Source: Caballeronia sordidicola (GTDB lineage: Bacteria; Pseudomonadota; Gammaproteobacteria; Burkholderiales; Burkholderiaceae). Taken from it: a DNA stretch of 64,000 nt. The position numbers and the translations under genes were made by a program. The notes under the pieces are model-generated. The model saw only the letters and a list, made by a program, of their open reading frames with translations. It had not been told where the DNA came from and searched no databases. The DNA lies in NCBI RefSeq assembly GCF_001544455.2, contig NZ_FCOC02000004.1, positions 281,598 to 345,597 on the forward strand. Direction: 5' to 3'. Positions 41,112-49,701 of this stretch are shown piece by piece; position 1 is the first letter of the stretch, and the number at the start of each line of letters is the position of its first letter.

Positions 41112-41498
41112 ATGCCTATTGAACGAATCTACGCCCCCGGCCTTCCGGTCCCCGCTGGTCATTACAGTCATGCCACGCGCGCTGGCAATCTCATCTGTGT
41201 TTCGGGTCAATTGCCAATGCGCCCCGATGGCACGCACACCGGCGAGCTGCCATTCGAGGAACAGGCCCGGCAGACGCTCGAGAACGTCAGCACGGTGCTG
41301 GCCGCGGCCGGAGCGGGCTTGCAGGACGTGATCGAAGTGACCGTCTACCTGGTCGGCGTGGACCACTGGAAGGCGTTCAACGAAATCTACGCGCGCCACT
41401 TCGGCGAATGGAAACCGGCGCGGGCGGTGGTGCCGGTCGGCGCGCTGCATTATGGCTATCTGATCGAGATCGCGGCGCGGGCCTGGGTTGAAAAGTAG
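41112..41498 (+). CDS. RidA/YjgF-family protein
   Basis: The 128-residue protein follows the RidA pattern: RIYAPGLPVPAGHYSHATRAGNLICVSGQLP near the start, EQARQTLENVSTVLAAAGAGLQDVIEVTVYLV in the middle and FGEWKPARAVVPVGALHYGYLIEI at the end. The arginine that binds the imine in RidA (R105 type) corresponds to the R of PARAVV. The usual activity is hydrolysis of reactive 2-aminoacrylate-type imines. Start ATG at 41112; an upstream TTG is open but unsupported. It trails the LysR gene by 50 bp on the same strand and may be co-transcribed. Confidence 0.9.
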   Translation: MPIERIYAPGLPVPAGHYSHATRAGNLICVSGQLPMRPDGTHTGELPFEEQARQTLENVSTVLAAAGAGLQDVIEVTVYLVGVDHWKAFNEIYARHFGEWKPARAVVPVGALHYGYLIEIAARAWVEK

Positions 41499-41578
41499 GC
41501 GCTCAGTGAGGTCCCAGAGTTGGCGTAGGGCAGCAGCGCTTTTATCATGGCGGCATCGTTTCCATCACAGGTGAGCTC

Positions 41579-43033
41579 ATGATTCAACTTGTGCTGCTAC
41601 TGCTGGGTGTGGACTACTTGCGCCGCCGATGGATCACGCTGGCAGTCGCCGGCAGTATCTGGCTCGTGATCGGGGTGCTCGTTTTTATCGATGCCCTCGA
41701 TGGCGTTCTCTACTTTCCCATACGCTTTTTTGCGTGGCTGCTTCTGCTCGAAGGCCTCGCGACACTTGCCGCGGCAGGCACGGGCGTGGGTGGCCAGCGC
41801 ACGCTGCGGTACGTGAAGGGCGCAGCCTTCGCGCTGGCAGCGCTGCTGATCATGGCGGGTCACCATCATGGCAACTTCGTGTTGTCCATGATCTTCGGCA
41901 CGCTTTTTCTCGCCGATGGCCTGCTGCAACTCCTGTCGGCTGTCGTGGTCCGTTACAGCCGGTGGCGGGTGGTCGCGACGCTGGCCGTGATCGAGATACT
42001 GCTCGCGATCTTCTTTTTCCAGCCTTATCCGACGCATTACGTCGGCACGGCGCCGTACGCAATCGGGCTGGGACTGGCCTTCGGTGGCTGGAACATGCTG
42101 CTGATCGCGTTTCGCGTGCGCCGCATGCAGAACCTGCCGCCCGAAAGCAAACGGACGCTGGCGCTTTCGGATGACGTCATCACCGATCCCGCCATTGCCG
42201 AGAAAACCGCAACTGCGAAGGCCGCGGCGCGCGCCAGCGCGACGCAAGCCGATGCGCCGTTCGAGTGGGACGGCCCACCGGCCGCCGATGAAAAAGCGCT
42301 CACCGTGCACGTTTGGACGCCGGTTGGTTCGGCGCGAACGCAGGCGAACCGGCGGTTGATCGTGGACCGCTATATTGCGGCTGTCGACGCCAATGGCGTC
42401 ATCTCGACAGGCCACGCCGCGCTGGAATCTCCCGAAGGCATCTACATCAGCCTGTATCCGGGCGTGGAAATCGACCGGTCGCCCGACGAGTTCGGCCGCA
42501 TCCTGCGCGCCACGCGCGAGAACAACGTACCGGGGCTGTTCCAGCCGGACTACCCGACCGAATCAAAAGCATGGTGCGAATCCACGACGCGCGTGCGTAT
42601 CCGGAACTATCACCCGGAGAAGCTCGATGCGTTTTGGGCGAAGTACCGGCAGGACTCGACCTATAACCTCACTTACCGCAATTGTTCCAGTACGGTCTCC
42701 AATGCGCTCGAAGCCGCGCTCGAAGGCACCGTTGGAACGTTCCATGGGCGCGATACCGGCTGGCGCGCGTTCCTGCGCTTGCTCGTGACGCCCGAACTCT
42801 GGGTCGCGGCGCAGGTCCGCAAACGCGCCGCGACAATGGCATGGACGCCCGGTCTCACGCTCGATTACGCACGGGCGTTGAGCATGCTCGCCGATCCCCG
42901 CCCGTTCAGCTATCTCAAGATGACGCGCCTCGCGGTGCGCAAGATGCTGCGCTCGCGGCGCGAATGGAGACAGGAAGCGTCCGATGCCGCCGACGCCCGG
43001 GCGGGACGTATGGATGGCCCTCGCACTTCCTAG
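41579..43033 (+). CDS. HdeD-like membrane domain fused to a putative permuted papain-fold domain
   Basis: The 484-residue protein starts at an ATG with AGGTGAG upstream. The first 190 residues have about six helices arranged like HdeD/DUF308 (RRRWITLAVAGSIWLVIGVL, GTLFLADGLLQLLSAVVVRY). After a 50-residue Ala/Asp-rich linker, a soluble domain of about 240 residues contains GHAALESPEGIYISLYPG near 280 and YNLTYRNCSSTVSNALEAAL near 370. A His first and a Cys later, both in short G-H-A and N-C-S contexts, is the order of circularly permuted NlpC/P60 or YiiX-like papain-fold enzymes. The domain assignment is an inference from this pattern. Likely inner-membrane, side unknown. Confidence 0.75.
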   Translation: MIQLVLLLLGVDYLRRRWITLAVAGSIWLVIGVLVFIDALDGVLYFPIRFFAWLLLLEGLATLAAAGTGVGGQRTLRYVKGAAFALAALLIMAGHHHGNFVLSMIFGTLFLADGLLQLLSAVVVRYSRWRVVATLAVIEILLAIFFFQPYPTHYVGTAPYAIGLGLAFGGWNMLLIAFRVRRMQNLPPESKRTLALSDDVITDPAIAEKTATAKAAARASATQADAPFEWDGPPAADEKALTVHVWTPVGSARTQANRRLIVDRYIAAVDANGVISTGHAALESPEGIYISLYPGVEIDRSPDEFGRILRATRENNVPGLFQPDYPTESKAWCESTTRVRIRNYHPEKLDAFWAKYRQDSTYNLTYRNCSSTVSNALEAALEGTVGTFHGRDTGWRAFLRLLVTPELWVAAQVRKRAATMAWTPGLTLDYARALSMLADPRPFSYLKMTRLAVRKMLRSRREWRQEASDAADARAGRMDGPRTS

Positions 43034-43189
43034 AAACACATGGTTCGCCACGGCTTCGTGGCGCACGCGGCGGGCATCCAACGCTGTTCAAAGCGGATGG
43101 TTCAGCGGGACCCGGGCGTTGCCGCGAAATCGGACAATGGCCCTTGCTGTTCTCCGAATCGTGCACGTTTCGACCGGTTTCCGAAAGCT

Positions 43190-43266
43190 GACCGAATGGC
43201 CCATTACGTGAAACGGAATCAGGGTCCCGATAATGGCGGCATTCACACGTCATGGGCCATTCGGTC
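43190..43266. repeat. Large imperfect inverted repeat (21-bp arms, 35-base centre)
   Basis: Left arm 43190-43210 and right arm 43246-43266 are reverse complements with one mismatch in 21 (GACCGAATGGCCCAT...). The 43034-43317 gap has no gene. The centre includes CAGGGTCCCGATAATGGCG. There are no terminal T runs. Confidence 0.85.
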
Positions 43267-43317
43267 GACTGGAAAGCGTCACGTCTGGCGACTACTATCG
43301 ATCGAATTGTCCGGCGA

Positions 43318-44136
43318 TCAACTGAACACGAGCTTTGATCCGACCAGCACGAGCGTGGCGGCCAGGACGTTGCGCAGCAGGATTTCAGGCGCTTTCGCGG
43401 ACAACAGGCTGCCGAGCACGATGCCCGGGAGCGACCCGGCCAGCAGCGACAGCAGGAGGGACCAGTCGACTGAACCCAGCAGCCAGTGACCCGTCCCGGC
43501 AATCAATGTAAGCGGCACGGCGTGTGCAATGTCCGAGCCCACGATGCGCGCCGTTGCGAGCCTCGGATACAGCAGCAGAAGCACCGTCACGCCGATCGCG
43601 CCCGCGCCCACTGAGGTGATGGATACCAGCACGCCAAGGATGGCGCCGGTCAGGACCGTCCAGGCCACGGTACGCGTTTCGCGGCTTGCCGCGTCCGTGT
43701 CGCCGCGTGCCTCGCGGGCCATGCCGGTGTTGTACGCGAACCTTGCAAGCTGGGGCCGAAATACGAGCGACAAAGCGGTCACGAGCAGCGCCGAGCCCAG
43801 CACGAGCTGGATCACGCGAGCGGCCGCAGGCGTGTTGAGGCCATATCGGTGCAGCAGGAACAGGGTGAGCGCGGCGGCGGGAATGCTTCCTGCCGCAAGA
43901 CGTCCTGTGATGCGCCAGTCCACGGAACCTTTCAGTCCGTGGACAAGCGTGCCCGCCGCCTTGGTTGCCGCCGCGTAGAGCAGGTCGGTGCCGACCGCGG
44001 TGGCCGGGTGGATGCCGAACAGCAGCACGAGCAATGGAGTCATCAGTGAGCCGCCGCCCACGCCGGTAAGTCCGACCAGAAAGCCGACGGCCAGGCCCGA
44101 GGCCGAATAAAGTGGATCGATATGTGGGAAAGGCAT
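43318..44136 (-). CDS. TauE/SafE-family permease
   Basis: The 272-residue protein has seven or eight helices and the family repeats VGFLVGLTGVGGGSLMTPLLVLLFG near residue 17 and GAILGVLVSITSVGAGAIGVTVL near residue 155, plus VGTDLLYAAATKAAGTLVHG. The two G-V-G-G/G-x-G-A repeats are the duplicated TauE signature. The ATG at 44136 (MPFPHIDPLYSASGLA) starts the domain; a 41-codon upstream extension would run into the divergent promoter. TauE/SafE proteins export organic sulfur anions such as sulfoacetate or sulfite, but many paralogs are unassigned. Divergent from the glucosidase gene. Confidence 0.9.
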   Translation of the reverse strand: MPFPHIDPLYSASGLAVGFLVGLTGVGGGSLMTPLLVLLFGIHPATAVGTDLLYAAATKAAGTLVHGLKGSVDWRITGRLAAGSIPAAALTLFLLHRYGLNTPAAARVIQLVLGSALLVTALSLVFRPQLARFAYNTGMAREARGDTDAASRETRTVAWTVLTGAILGVLVSITSVGAGAIGVTVLLLLYPRLATARIVGSDIAHAVPLTLIAGTGHWLLGSVDWSLLLSLLAGSLPGIVLGSLLSAKAPEILLRNVLAATLVLVGSKLVFS

Positions 44137-44317
44137 GCAGCTTGGAGAACCGGTTAGGTGAGCGTCGGTCGAAAAACGGTCGATGATAGCGGGTCCACGG
44201 TGCGCTTGCCTCCAGATCCGGCAAATTGATTCGCGGGCTCCGGCCGTACAATCCGCCAACGGTGGCGATTTGGCTGGCGGCCCGAGTATCCAGGCAACTC
44301 TTTTTCAGGAAGGTGTA

Positions 44318-46666
44318 ATGGAAACGAAGGAACAACAGCAGGCCAATCAGGCGCTCGAGGATCGAAAGGACATGGAGGCCGCGAGCGATGCCGCCCGCAG
44401 CCCCGCGCATGACGATCTTCCCGACCCGGTGCGCAGTACGGTCGGCGTGCGCGAAGTGGCGCCGGCCACGCCCGTCGCGGTGACTGACGGCGCGTTTATT
44501 GCAACCGAACACTCGAATTATGCGAACGAGCGTCAGTTCGTACTCAAGGCAGGCAACACATTCGTTGTCAACGATGCAAACGGCGATATCCGCGGTAACG
44601 ACGACGGCCTTTTCGTCAATGACACGCGCGTGCTGTCGCAACTTCGCCTGACATTCGGCGGCCGCGCGCCGTCGCTGCTGTCAGGCAGCGTTTCCAGCGA
44701 CAACGCCGTTTTTACCGCGCATATGACCAACCGGCCGCTGCCGCCCATCGGCGGCGCGACGACGCCCGAAGGCGTGCTTCACGTCGAGCGCCGGCGCGTG
44801 TTGTCGCGGCATGTGCTCCATGAAGCCATCGTGCTGACCAATTACGGTACCGAGCCGGCCACGGTGCCGCTGTCCATCGACTTCGCAGCCGACTTCCACG
44901 ACATGTTCGAGGTCCGCGGTTCCACGCGATCGAAACGCGGGGCGATGCGCGAACCGTGTATCGAAAACGGGGAGGTTGTGCTGCGCTATACGGGCCTCGA
45001 TGAAGTCGAGCGGACCGCGCGCATCCAGTTTTCGCCCGCGCCGCATTCGCTTTCGGTCAGCCGTGCCGACTATGCGTTGCGGATCCAGCCGGAAACCGCG
45101 ATGTCGATATATTTGTCGGTCACGGCGCTCACGCACGCTCTCAGCGACGCCAGTGCGGAGAGCAAGAAGATCGCGGAGGAAGGTGCGGAATGCGCGCCGG
45201 AATCGGGCCGCCCGGCGATTCGCGAGGCGTTGGTGGACGCGCATAGGCGCATGCGCGACAGGCGGCGCTCGGTCGCGCGCGTGCGTTCCAGCAATCCGCT
45301 TTTCAGCGAATGGATCGACCGTTCGCTGGCCGACTTGGGTTTGCTCACCACCGACCTTGAAACGGGACCTTATCCCTACGCCGGAATCCCGTGGTTTTCC
45401 ACGGCGTTTGGCCGCGATGCAATCATTACTTCGTTGCAAATGTTGTGGCTCGATCCATCGCTTGCGCGTGGCGTGCTGCGTTTTCTCGCGGCGAACCAGG
45501 CGCGCGAGGATTCGGCATTTCGCGATGCGGAAGTCGGCAAGATCATGCACGAGACCCGCAACAGCGAAATGGCCGCGACCGGCGAAGTGCCGTTCGCGAT
45601 GTACTACGGCGGCGTGGACAGCACGCCGCTGTTTGTGGCGCTTGCCGGCGCCTACGCCGAGCGCACGGGCGATACCGCGCTCATCGACGAATTGTGGCCG
45701 TCGCTGCAGTTGGCGGCGAAGTGGATCGCGGGTCATTGCGACAAGAACGAATACGGCTTGCTGAGCTATCAGCGCGCGACCGAGCACGGGCTCGCGAACC
45801 AAGGGTGGAAAGATAGCCACGATTCGGTTTTTCACGCAGACGGCAGCTTCCCCATCGGGCCAATATCGCTGATCGAAGTGCAGGGCTACGCATCCACGGC
45901 GTTCGCGACCATGGCGCGTTTCGCGCGGCAACGCGGCATGAAGGACGATGCAGCGTCGTTCGAGAAACGCGCGCAGCACATCCGCGAGCGCGTGGAGACC
46001 ATGTTCTGGATGCCCGAGTCGGAATTCTACGGGATCGCGCTGGATGGCAAGGGCGAGCTGTGCAAGGTGTTGTCGTCGAACGCGGGGCATCTGCTCGCTT
46101 TCGATCTTGTTGAACGCAGCCGCGGCGAGGCCGTGGCGCGTCAGCTCGAGTCCACCTTGTTTCACACGGGCTGGGGCGTGCGGACATTGGCGGCGGGCCA
46201 GCCGCGCTTCAATCCCATGTCGTATCACAACGGTTCTGTCTGGCCGCACGACACCGCCATGTGCGCGCGTGGTCTCGCGCGATACGGCGACCGTGGCGGC
46301 GCGGTTCGCCTGTTGCAGGCGTTGTTCGAGTCCGCTGTCACCTTCGATATGCGTCTGCCCGAGTTGTTCTGCGGCTTCACCCGGCAGCGCGGAGAGCGTC
46401 CTATCGGCTATCCGGTCGCGTGCCTGCCGCAGGCATGGGCGGCCGGGTCGCCATTCATGATCCTGGAGGCGTGCCTGGGAATTGCGATCGATGCGGAGCG
46501 CGAGGAAGTGCGCATCGACCGGCCGCAACTGCCGGAGGGCATCGACTGGCTTGAGATCGGCGAATTGCGGGTGGGCGAGAAGACGGTCTCGATCACGTTC
46601 CGGCGCGTGGGCGGGCAGATCGTGCCGTCGGTGGAAGGCGAAATACGCGTGGTGGCGATACTTTAG
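44318..46666 (+). CDS. Glycogen-debranching-type amylo-alpha-1,6-glucosidase
   Basis: The 782-residue protein has an N-terminal beta domain of the bacterial GDE type, residues about 55-270: FVLKAGNTFVVNDANGDIRG, DDGLFVNDTRVLSQLRL, HVERRRVLSRHVLHEAIVLTNYG and DFAADFHDMFEVRG. A large (alpha/alpha)6 glycoside hydrolase domain covers about 330-780: PYAGIPWFSTAFGRDAIITSLQML, MHETRNSEMAATGEVPFAMYYGGVD, NQGWKDSHDSVFHADG and YHNGSVWPHDTAMCARGL. AGGAAGG lies six bases before the ATG at 44318. It would release branch-point or side-chain glucose. Archaeal/bacterial homologues debranch glycogen, but this subfamily often sits outside glycogen operons, as here; substrate not certain. Confidence 0.9.
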   Translation: METKEQQQANQALEDRKDMEAASDAARSPAHDDLPDPVRSTVGVREVAPATPVAVTDGAFIATEHSNYANERQFVLKAGNTFVVNDANGDIRGNDDGLFVNDTRVLSQLRLTFGGRAPSLLSGSVSSDNAVFTAHMTNRPLPPIGGATTPEGVLHVERRRVLSRHVLHEAIVLTNYGTEPATVPLSIDFAADFHDMFEVRGSTRSKRGAMREPCIENGEVVLRYTGLDEVERTARIQFSPAPHSLSVSRADYALRIQPETAMSIYLSVTALTHALSDASAESKKIAEEGAECAPESGRPAIREALVDAHRRMRDRRRSVARVRSSNPLFSEWIDRSLADLGLLTTDLETGPYPYAGIPWFSTAFGRDAIITSLQMLWLDPSLARGVLRFLAANQAREDSAFRDAEVGKIMHETRNSEMAATGEVPFAMYYGGVDSTPLFVALAGAYAERTGDTALIDELWPSLQLAAKWIAGHCDKNEYGLLSYQRATEHGLANQGWKDSHDSVFHADGSFPIGPISLIEVQGYASTAFATMARFARQRGMKDDAASFEKRAQHIRERVETMFWMPESEFYGIALDGKGELCKVLSSNAGHLLAFDLVERSRGEAVARQLESTLFHTGWGVRTLAAGQPRFNPMSYHNGSVWPHDTAMCARGLARYGDRGGAVRLLQALFESAVTFDMRLPELFCGFTRQRGERPIGYPVACLPQAWAAGSPFMILEACLGIAIDAEREEVRIDRPQLPEGIDWLEIGELRVGEKTVSITFRRVGGQIVPSVEGEIRVVAIL

Positions 46667-46717
46667 CTTCCGCCGCTGGCGGTTGCAGGCGTTGCTTTAA
46701 CGGTGGGACCAGTGCTT

Positions 46718-46746
46718 GCTGAGGTTGAGTTTCCATCAACCTCAGC
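46718..46746. promoter_or_regulatory. Hairpin next to the SDR ribosome site
   Basis: GCTGAGGTTGA and TCAACCTCAGC make a perfect 11-bp stem with a seven-base loop, ending two bases before the AGGGAG ribosome site of the SDR gene. It lies in the 94-bp gap after the glucosidase gene and could terminate that gene or control SDR translation. Confidence 0.6.
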
Positions 46747-46760
46747 AGGGAGCCGCGCAC

Positions 46761-47627
46761 ATGGCCCAGATTTCTTATCCGAAACCTCCGTTTCCCGAGC
46801 AACCGCAAAATCAGCAGCCGGGCCACACCCGTCCGATGGACCCGCAGCCCGATCACGGCGAAAAAAGCTACAAGGGCGCGGGCAAACTGACAGGCAAGAT
46901 CGCGTTGATCACCGGCGCGGACAGCGGCATCGGCCGGGCGGTCGCGATTGCCTACGCACGCGAAGGCGCGGACGTCGCGATTGCTTATCTGAACGAGGAC
47001 GAGGACGCGAAAGAGACCGCACAATGGGTTGAGCAGGCAGGGCGCAAGTCGCTTTTGCTGCCCGGCGATATCACCGATCCGGCGCATTGCCGCGCGCTCG
47101 TTGCAAAAACCGTCGAAACATTCGGGCGCATCGATGTGCTGGTGAACAACGCCGCGTACCAGATGACCTACGACAGTCTGGAAGACATCAGCGATGAAGA
47201 ATGGGACAAGACGTTTTCGACGAACATCGGCGCGATGTTCCGTATCACCAAGGCTGCCGTGCCGCACATGCAGCCGGGCAGCGCGATAGTCAACACCACA
47301 TCGGTGAATGCGGACAGTCCGAATCCCGGCCTGATTGCTTACGCCACGACCAAGGGCGCAATCCAGAACTTCACCGGCGGTCTTGCGCAATTGCTTGCGG
47401 AAAAAGGCATTCGTGCGAATGGCGTTGCGCCGGGACCTATCTGGACGCCGCTGATTCCATCGACAATGGATCCGGAGAGCGTCAAGAATTTCGGTTCGCA
47501 AGTGCCCATGAAACGGCCCGGTCAACCGGTCGAGCTAGCGGCGGCGTATGTGATGCTGGCATCGGATGAAGCGAGTTATATCTCCGGCGCGACAATCGCC
47601 GTGACTGGCGGCAAACCGATTATCTGA
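46761..47627 (+). CDS. SDR-family oxidoreductase, YghA/stress-type
   Basis: The 288-residue classical SDR has a 45-residue proline-rich lead (KPPFPEQPQNQQPGHTRPMD) typical of the GsiB/YghA-like stress group. NAD(P) binding is at ALITGADSGIGRAVAIAYA near residue 48. NNAAYQ is near residue 134 and the catalytic Ser-Tyr-Lys is in VNTTSVNADSPNPGLIAYATTKGAIQ near residues 180-200. The C-terminal block is ASDEASYISGATIAVTGGKPI. The ATG at 46761 follows AGGGAG. Substrate unknown; the group is often induced by osmotic or oxidative stress. A separate hairpin sits in its leader. Confidence 0.92.
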   Translation: MAQISYPKPPFPEQPQNQQPGHTRPMDPQPDHGEKSYKGAGKLTGKIALITGADSGIGRAVAIAYAREGADVAIAYLNEDEDAKETAQWVEQAGRKSLLLPGDITDPAHCRALVAKTVETFGRIDVLVNNAAYQMTYDSLEDISDEEWDKTFSTNIGAMFRITKAAVPHMQPGSAIVNTTSVNADSPNPGLIAYATTKGAIQNFTGGLAQLLAEKGIRANGVAPGPIWTPLIPSTMDPESVKNFGSQVPMKRPGQPVELAAAYVMLASDEASYISGATIAVTGGKPII

Positions 47628-47719
47628 AGTGCGTGCCTGAAGTGCTTGCCTGAGGCTTGAGACGAGCGCGGCGTGCATGCGACACTGTGCGTTTGAACCG
47701 TCATTGAGTCGAACGCGCC

Positions 47720-48247
47720 ATGTCATTCACGATCCGTCGTCTCACTCCCGCCGACGCGTCCGCCTATCGCGACTTGAGACTGGAAGGCCTTGAGCAGCAT
47801 CCCGCCGGTTTCGGTTCGGCGTACGAAGACGAAGCGGATAAACCGGTCGCGTGGTTCGAGCAACGGCTCTCGGGCGCAGCGGTGTTTGGCGGCTTTCTGT
47901 TCAGAACGGAAGCGAACGCGGAAAGCCTCGACGGCACCGCAGGCCTTGTCGTGCCGCTGGGCGCGAAGGTCAGGCACAAGGGCGCGCTGTTTGGCATGTA
48001 TGTCCGCCCTGTGGCGCGCGGCACGGGCCTCGCCGCAGCGGTCGTGCAGGCCGTGCTGGATCATGCGCGCGGCGTGGTGGACGAGATTCAGTTGACGGTC
48101 GCGCCCGATAATGAAGCGGCGCTGCGGCTATATCGGAAAGCGGGATTTGCGGAATACGCGCGCGAGCCGCGGGCATTGAAGGTCGACGGCAAGTATCACG
48201 ATTCAATCCTCATGACCTTGCCGTTCGACCTCGATCACACGTTTTAA
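47720..48247 (+). CDS. GNAT-family N-acetyltransferase
   Basis: The 175-residue protein has the GNAT fold: IRRLTPADASAYRDLRLEGL at the start, FGGFLFRTEANAE, and the acetyl-CoA loop ALFGMYVRPVARGTGLAAAVVQAVLDHAR near residue 95, with R-x-x-G-x-G/A reading RGTGLA. Family core ends NEAALRLYRKAGFAEYAREP near residue 135. Substrate not identifiable. Its TAA stop overlaps the stop of the aldo/keto reductase gene by four bases. 92 bp after the SDR gene, so it may share its transcript. Confidence 0.9.
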   Translation: MSFTIRRLTPADASAYRDLRLEGLEQHPAGFGSAYEDEADKPVAWFEQRLSGAAVFGGFLFRTEANAESLDGTAGLVVPLGAKVRHKGALFGMYVRPVARGTGLAAAVVQAVLDHARGVVDEIQLTVAPDNEAALRLYRKAGFAEYAREPRALKVDGKYHDSILMTLPFDLDHTF

Positions 48248-49287
48248 CCGTTCGATTCCTTCAACTGGTTTAACCTGTATTCGCCCGTGCGCGCCAGCAT
48301 CCAGCCCGGATATTCGCTTGCGAGCTGGCTCACTTCGTCGAGCGCGGCGAGTTCGTCGTCGTTCAGCTTGACTTGCGTGGCGGCGATGTTGTCATCGAGT
48401 TGCTCGATTCGCTTCGCGCCCACAATCACAGTTGTCACCACTTTCTGGTGCAGGAGCCACGCGAGCGCGATCTGCGCGATTGTCACGCCCTTGGTTTCGG
48501 CCATCTTCGCCATGGCGTCGATACAGTCGTGCGCGCGGTCCATGTTCACGGGCGGGAACTGGAAATTCGTGCGCCGCCCCTGCTCGGTGGAACTGCCGTC
48601 GCGTTTATATTTGCCGCTCAGCAGGCCGCCTGCAAGCGGGCTCCAGACCATCAGGCCCACGTTTTCGCTTTTCAGCATGGGCACGATTTCGCGCTCCAGG
48701 TCGCGTCCGGCAATGGTGTAATAAGCCTGTAGCGACTCGAAACGCGCAAGGCCCAGGCGCTCCGAAATGCCCAGCGCCTTGGCGATCTGCCAGGCAGCCC
48801 AGTTCGAGACGCCGATGTAGCGCACATGACCGTGCTGAACGAGCGTGTCGAGCGCGCGCAGTGCTTCTTCAATAGGTGTGGCGGGGTCGAATCCATGCAA
48901 CTGGTACAGGTCGATGTGATCCAGTTGCAGGCGCTTCAGGCTCGCCTTCACCCCATCGATAATATGAAAGCGCGATGCGCCGCGCGAATTGATGCCCTTC
49001 GTACCCGTCTCGCCATGAATCTTGGTCGCGACCACGACGTTCTCGCGCAGTACTTTCAGGTTTTTCAGCGCCTGGCCGGTCATGATTTCGGAGGTGCCGT
49101 CGGCGTAGACATCGGCGGTATCGAGGAAGTTGATGCCTGCATCGAGCGCCCGGCCAATGAGCTTGTCGGCGTCCGCCTGCTGAAGGCCGCCAATGTTGGT
49201 CCAGATGCCGCCTTCGCCGAAAGTCATCGTGCCCAGGCAGAGTTCGGAGACGAACAAGCCGGTATTACCGAATTTTCTGTTGCGCAT
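48244..49287 (-). CDS. Aldo/keto reductase
   Basis: The 347-residue protein has the AKR barrel with the tetrad residues: Asp in INFLDTADVYADGTSE near residue 50, Tyr in the same segment, Lys in VVVATKIHGE near residue 85 and His in DLYQLHGFDP near residue 125. NADPH-site text TTVIVGAKRIEQLDDN is near residue 290. The ATG at 49287 follows AAGGAA; a frame extension of 60 codons upstream is unlike the family. It is divergent from the AraC gene, and AraC-family regulators commonly control neighbouring aldo/keto reductases. It reduces aldehydes or ketones; substrate unknown. Confidence 0.94.
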   Translation of the reverse strand: MRNRKFGNTGLFVSELCLGTMTFGEGGIWTNIGGLQQADADKLIGRALDAGINFLDTADVYADGTSEIMTGQALKNLKVLRENVVVATKIHGETGTKGINSRGASRFHIIDGVKASLKRLQLDHIDLYQLHGFDPATPIEEALRALDTLVQHGHVRYIGVSNWAAWQIAKALGISERLGLARFESLQAYYTIAGRDLEREIVPMLKSENVGLMVWSPLAGGLLSGKYKRDGSSTEQGRRTNFQFPPVNMDRAHDCIDAMAKMAETKGVTIAQIALAWLLHQKVVTTVIVGAKRIEQLDDNIAATQVKLNDDELAALDEVSQLASEYPGWMLARTGEYRLNQLKESNG

Positions 49288-49701
49288 GCTGGGTTCCTTA
49301 GAATTCGTCCTTGGATCGGGCGGCCGGCGCGCACCGTCGTGAATCTCGCGAGTGTCACGGCGTTCACGTGTGCGGCGCGGTCCGGTTCGCGGCGACGGCA
49401 CCGAACGTCCGTCCGGCGCGGTTGCAACTGGCCGCGACCATTCAGTATCTGCCCGGCGAGCAATCAAAGGCTAGCCTGATCCTGTCGGATCATTGCCCGA
49501 TTCTGCAAACGCTGCACGCGGCGCTGGGCGAAAATGCCCGCGCGCGAGTAAGCTAAGTGCAATTCGCCGTCTGCATTTCCGACGTCTCACATACTGGCAA
49601 AGAGGCGTGGCTGATACATCATTGAAGTTCGGCCGACGGTTATCCTTCCTCATCCCCTGCGCGTTTTTTGCCCGTTTTTCCGGTGCGCGCCAACCCACTG
49701 A
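49288..49701. other. Divergent intergenic region (414 bp)
   Basis: The region between the aldo/keto reductase and AraC genes. It includes the reductase leader (CTAAGGAACC) and an 81-codon plus-strand frame at 49311-49556 whose second half reads like protein (LQLAATIQYLPGEQSKASLI, then LQTLHAALGENARARVS) but lacks a good start and family. It may be a remnant or a coincidence. Confidence 0.45.

Noticed and set aside
44681..46528. A 615-codon open frame on the minus strand opposite the glucosidase gene
   Set aside because: The plus-strand gene has full-length family motifs and a good ribosome site. The antisense frame is Arg/His/Ala-rich without motifs, a usual shadow in GC-rich DNA.
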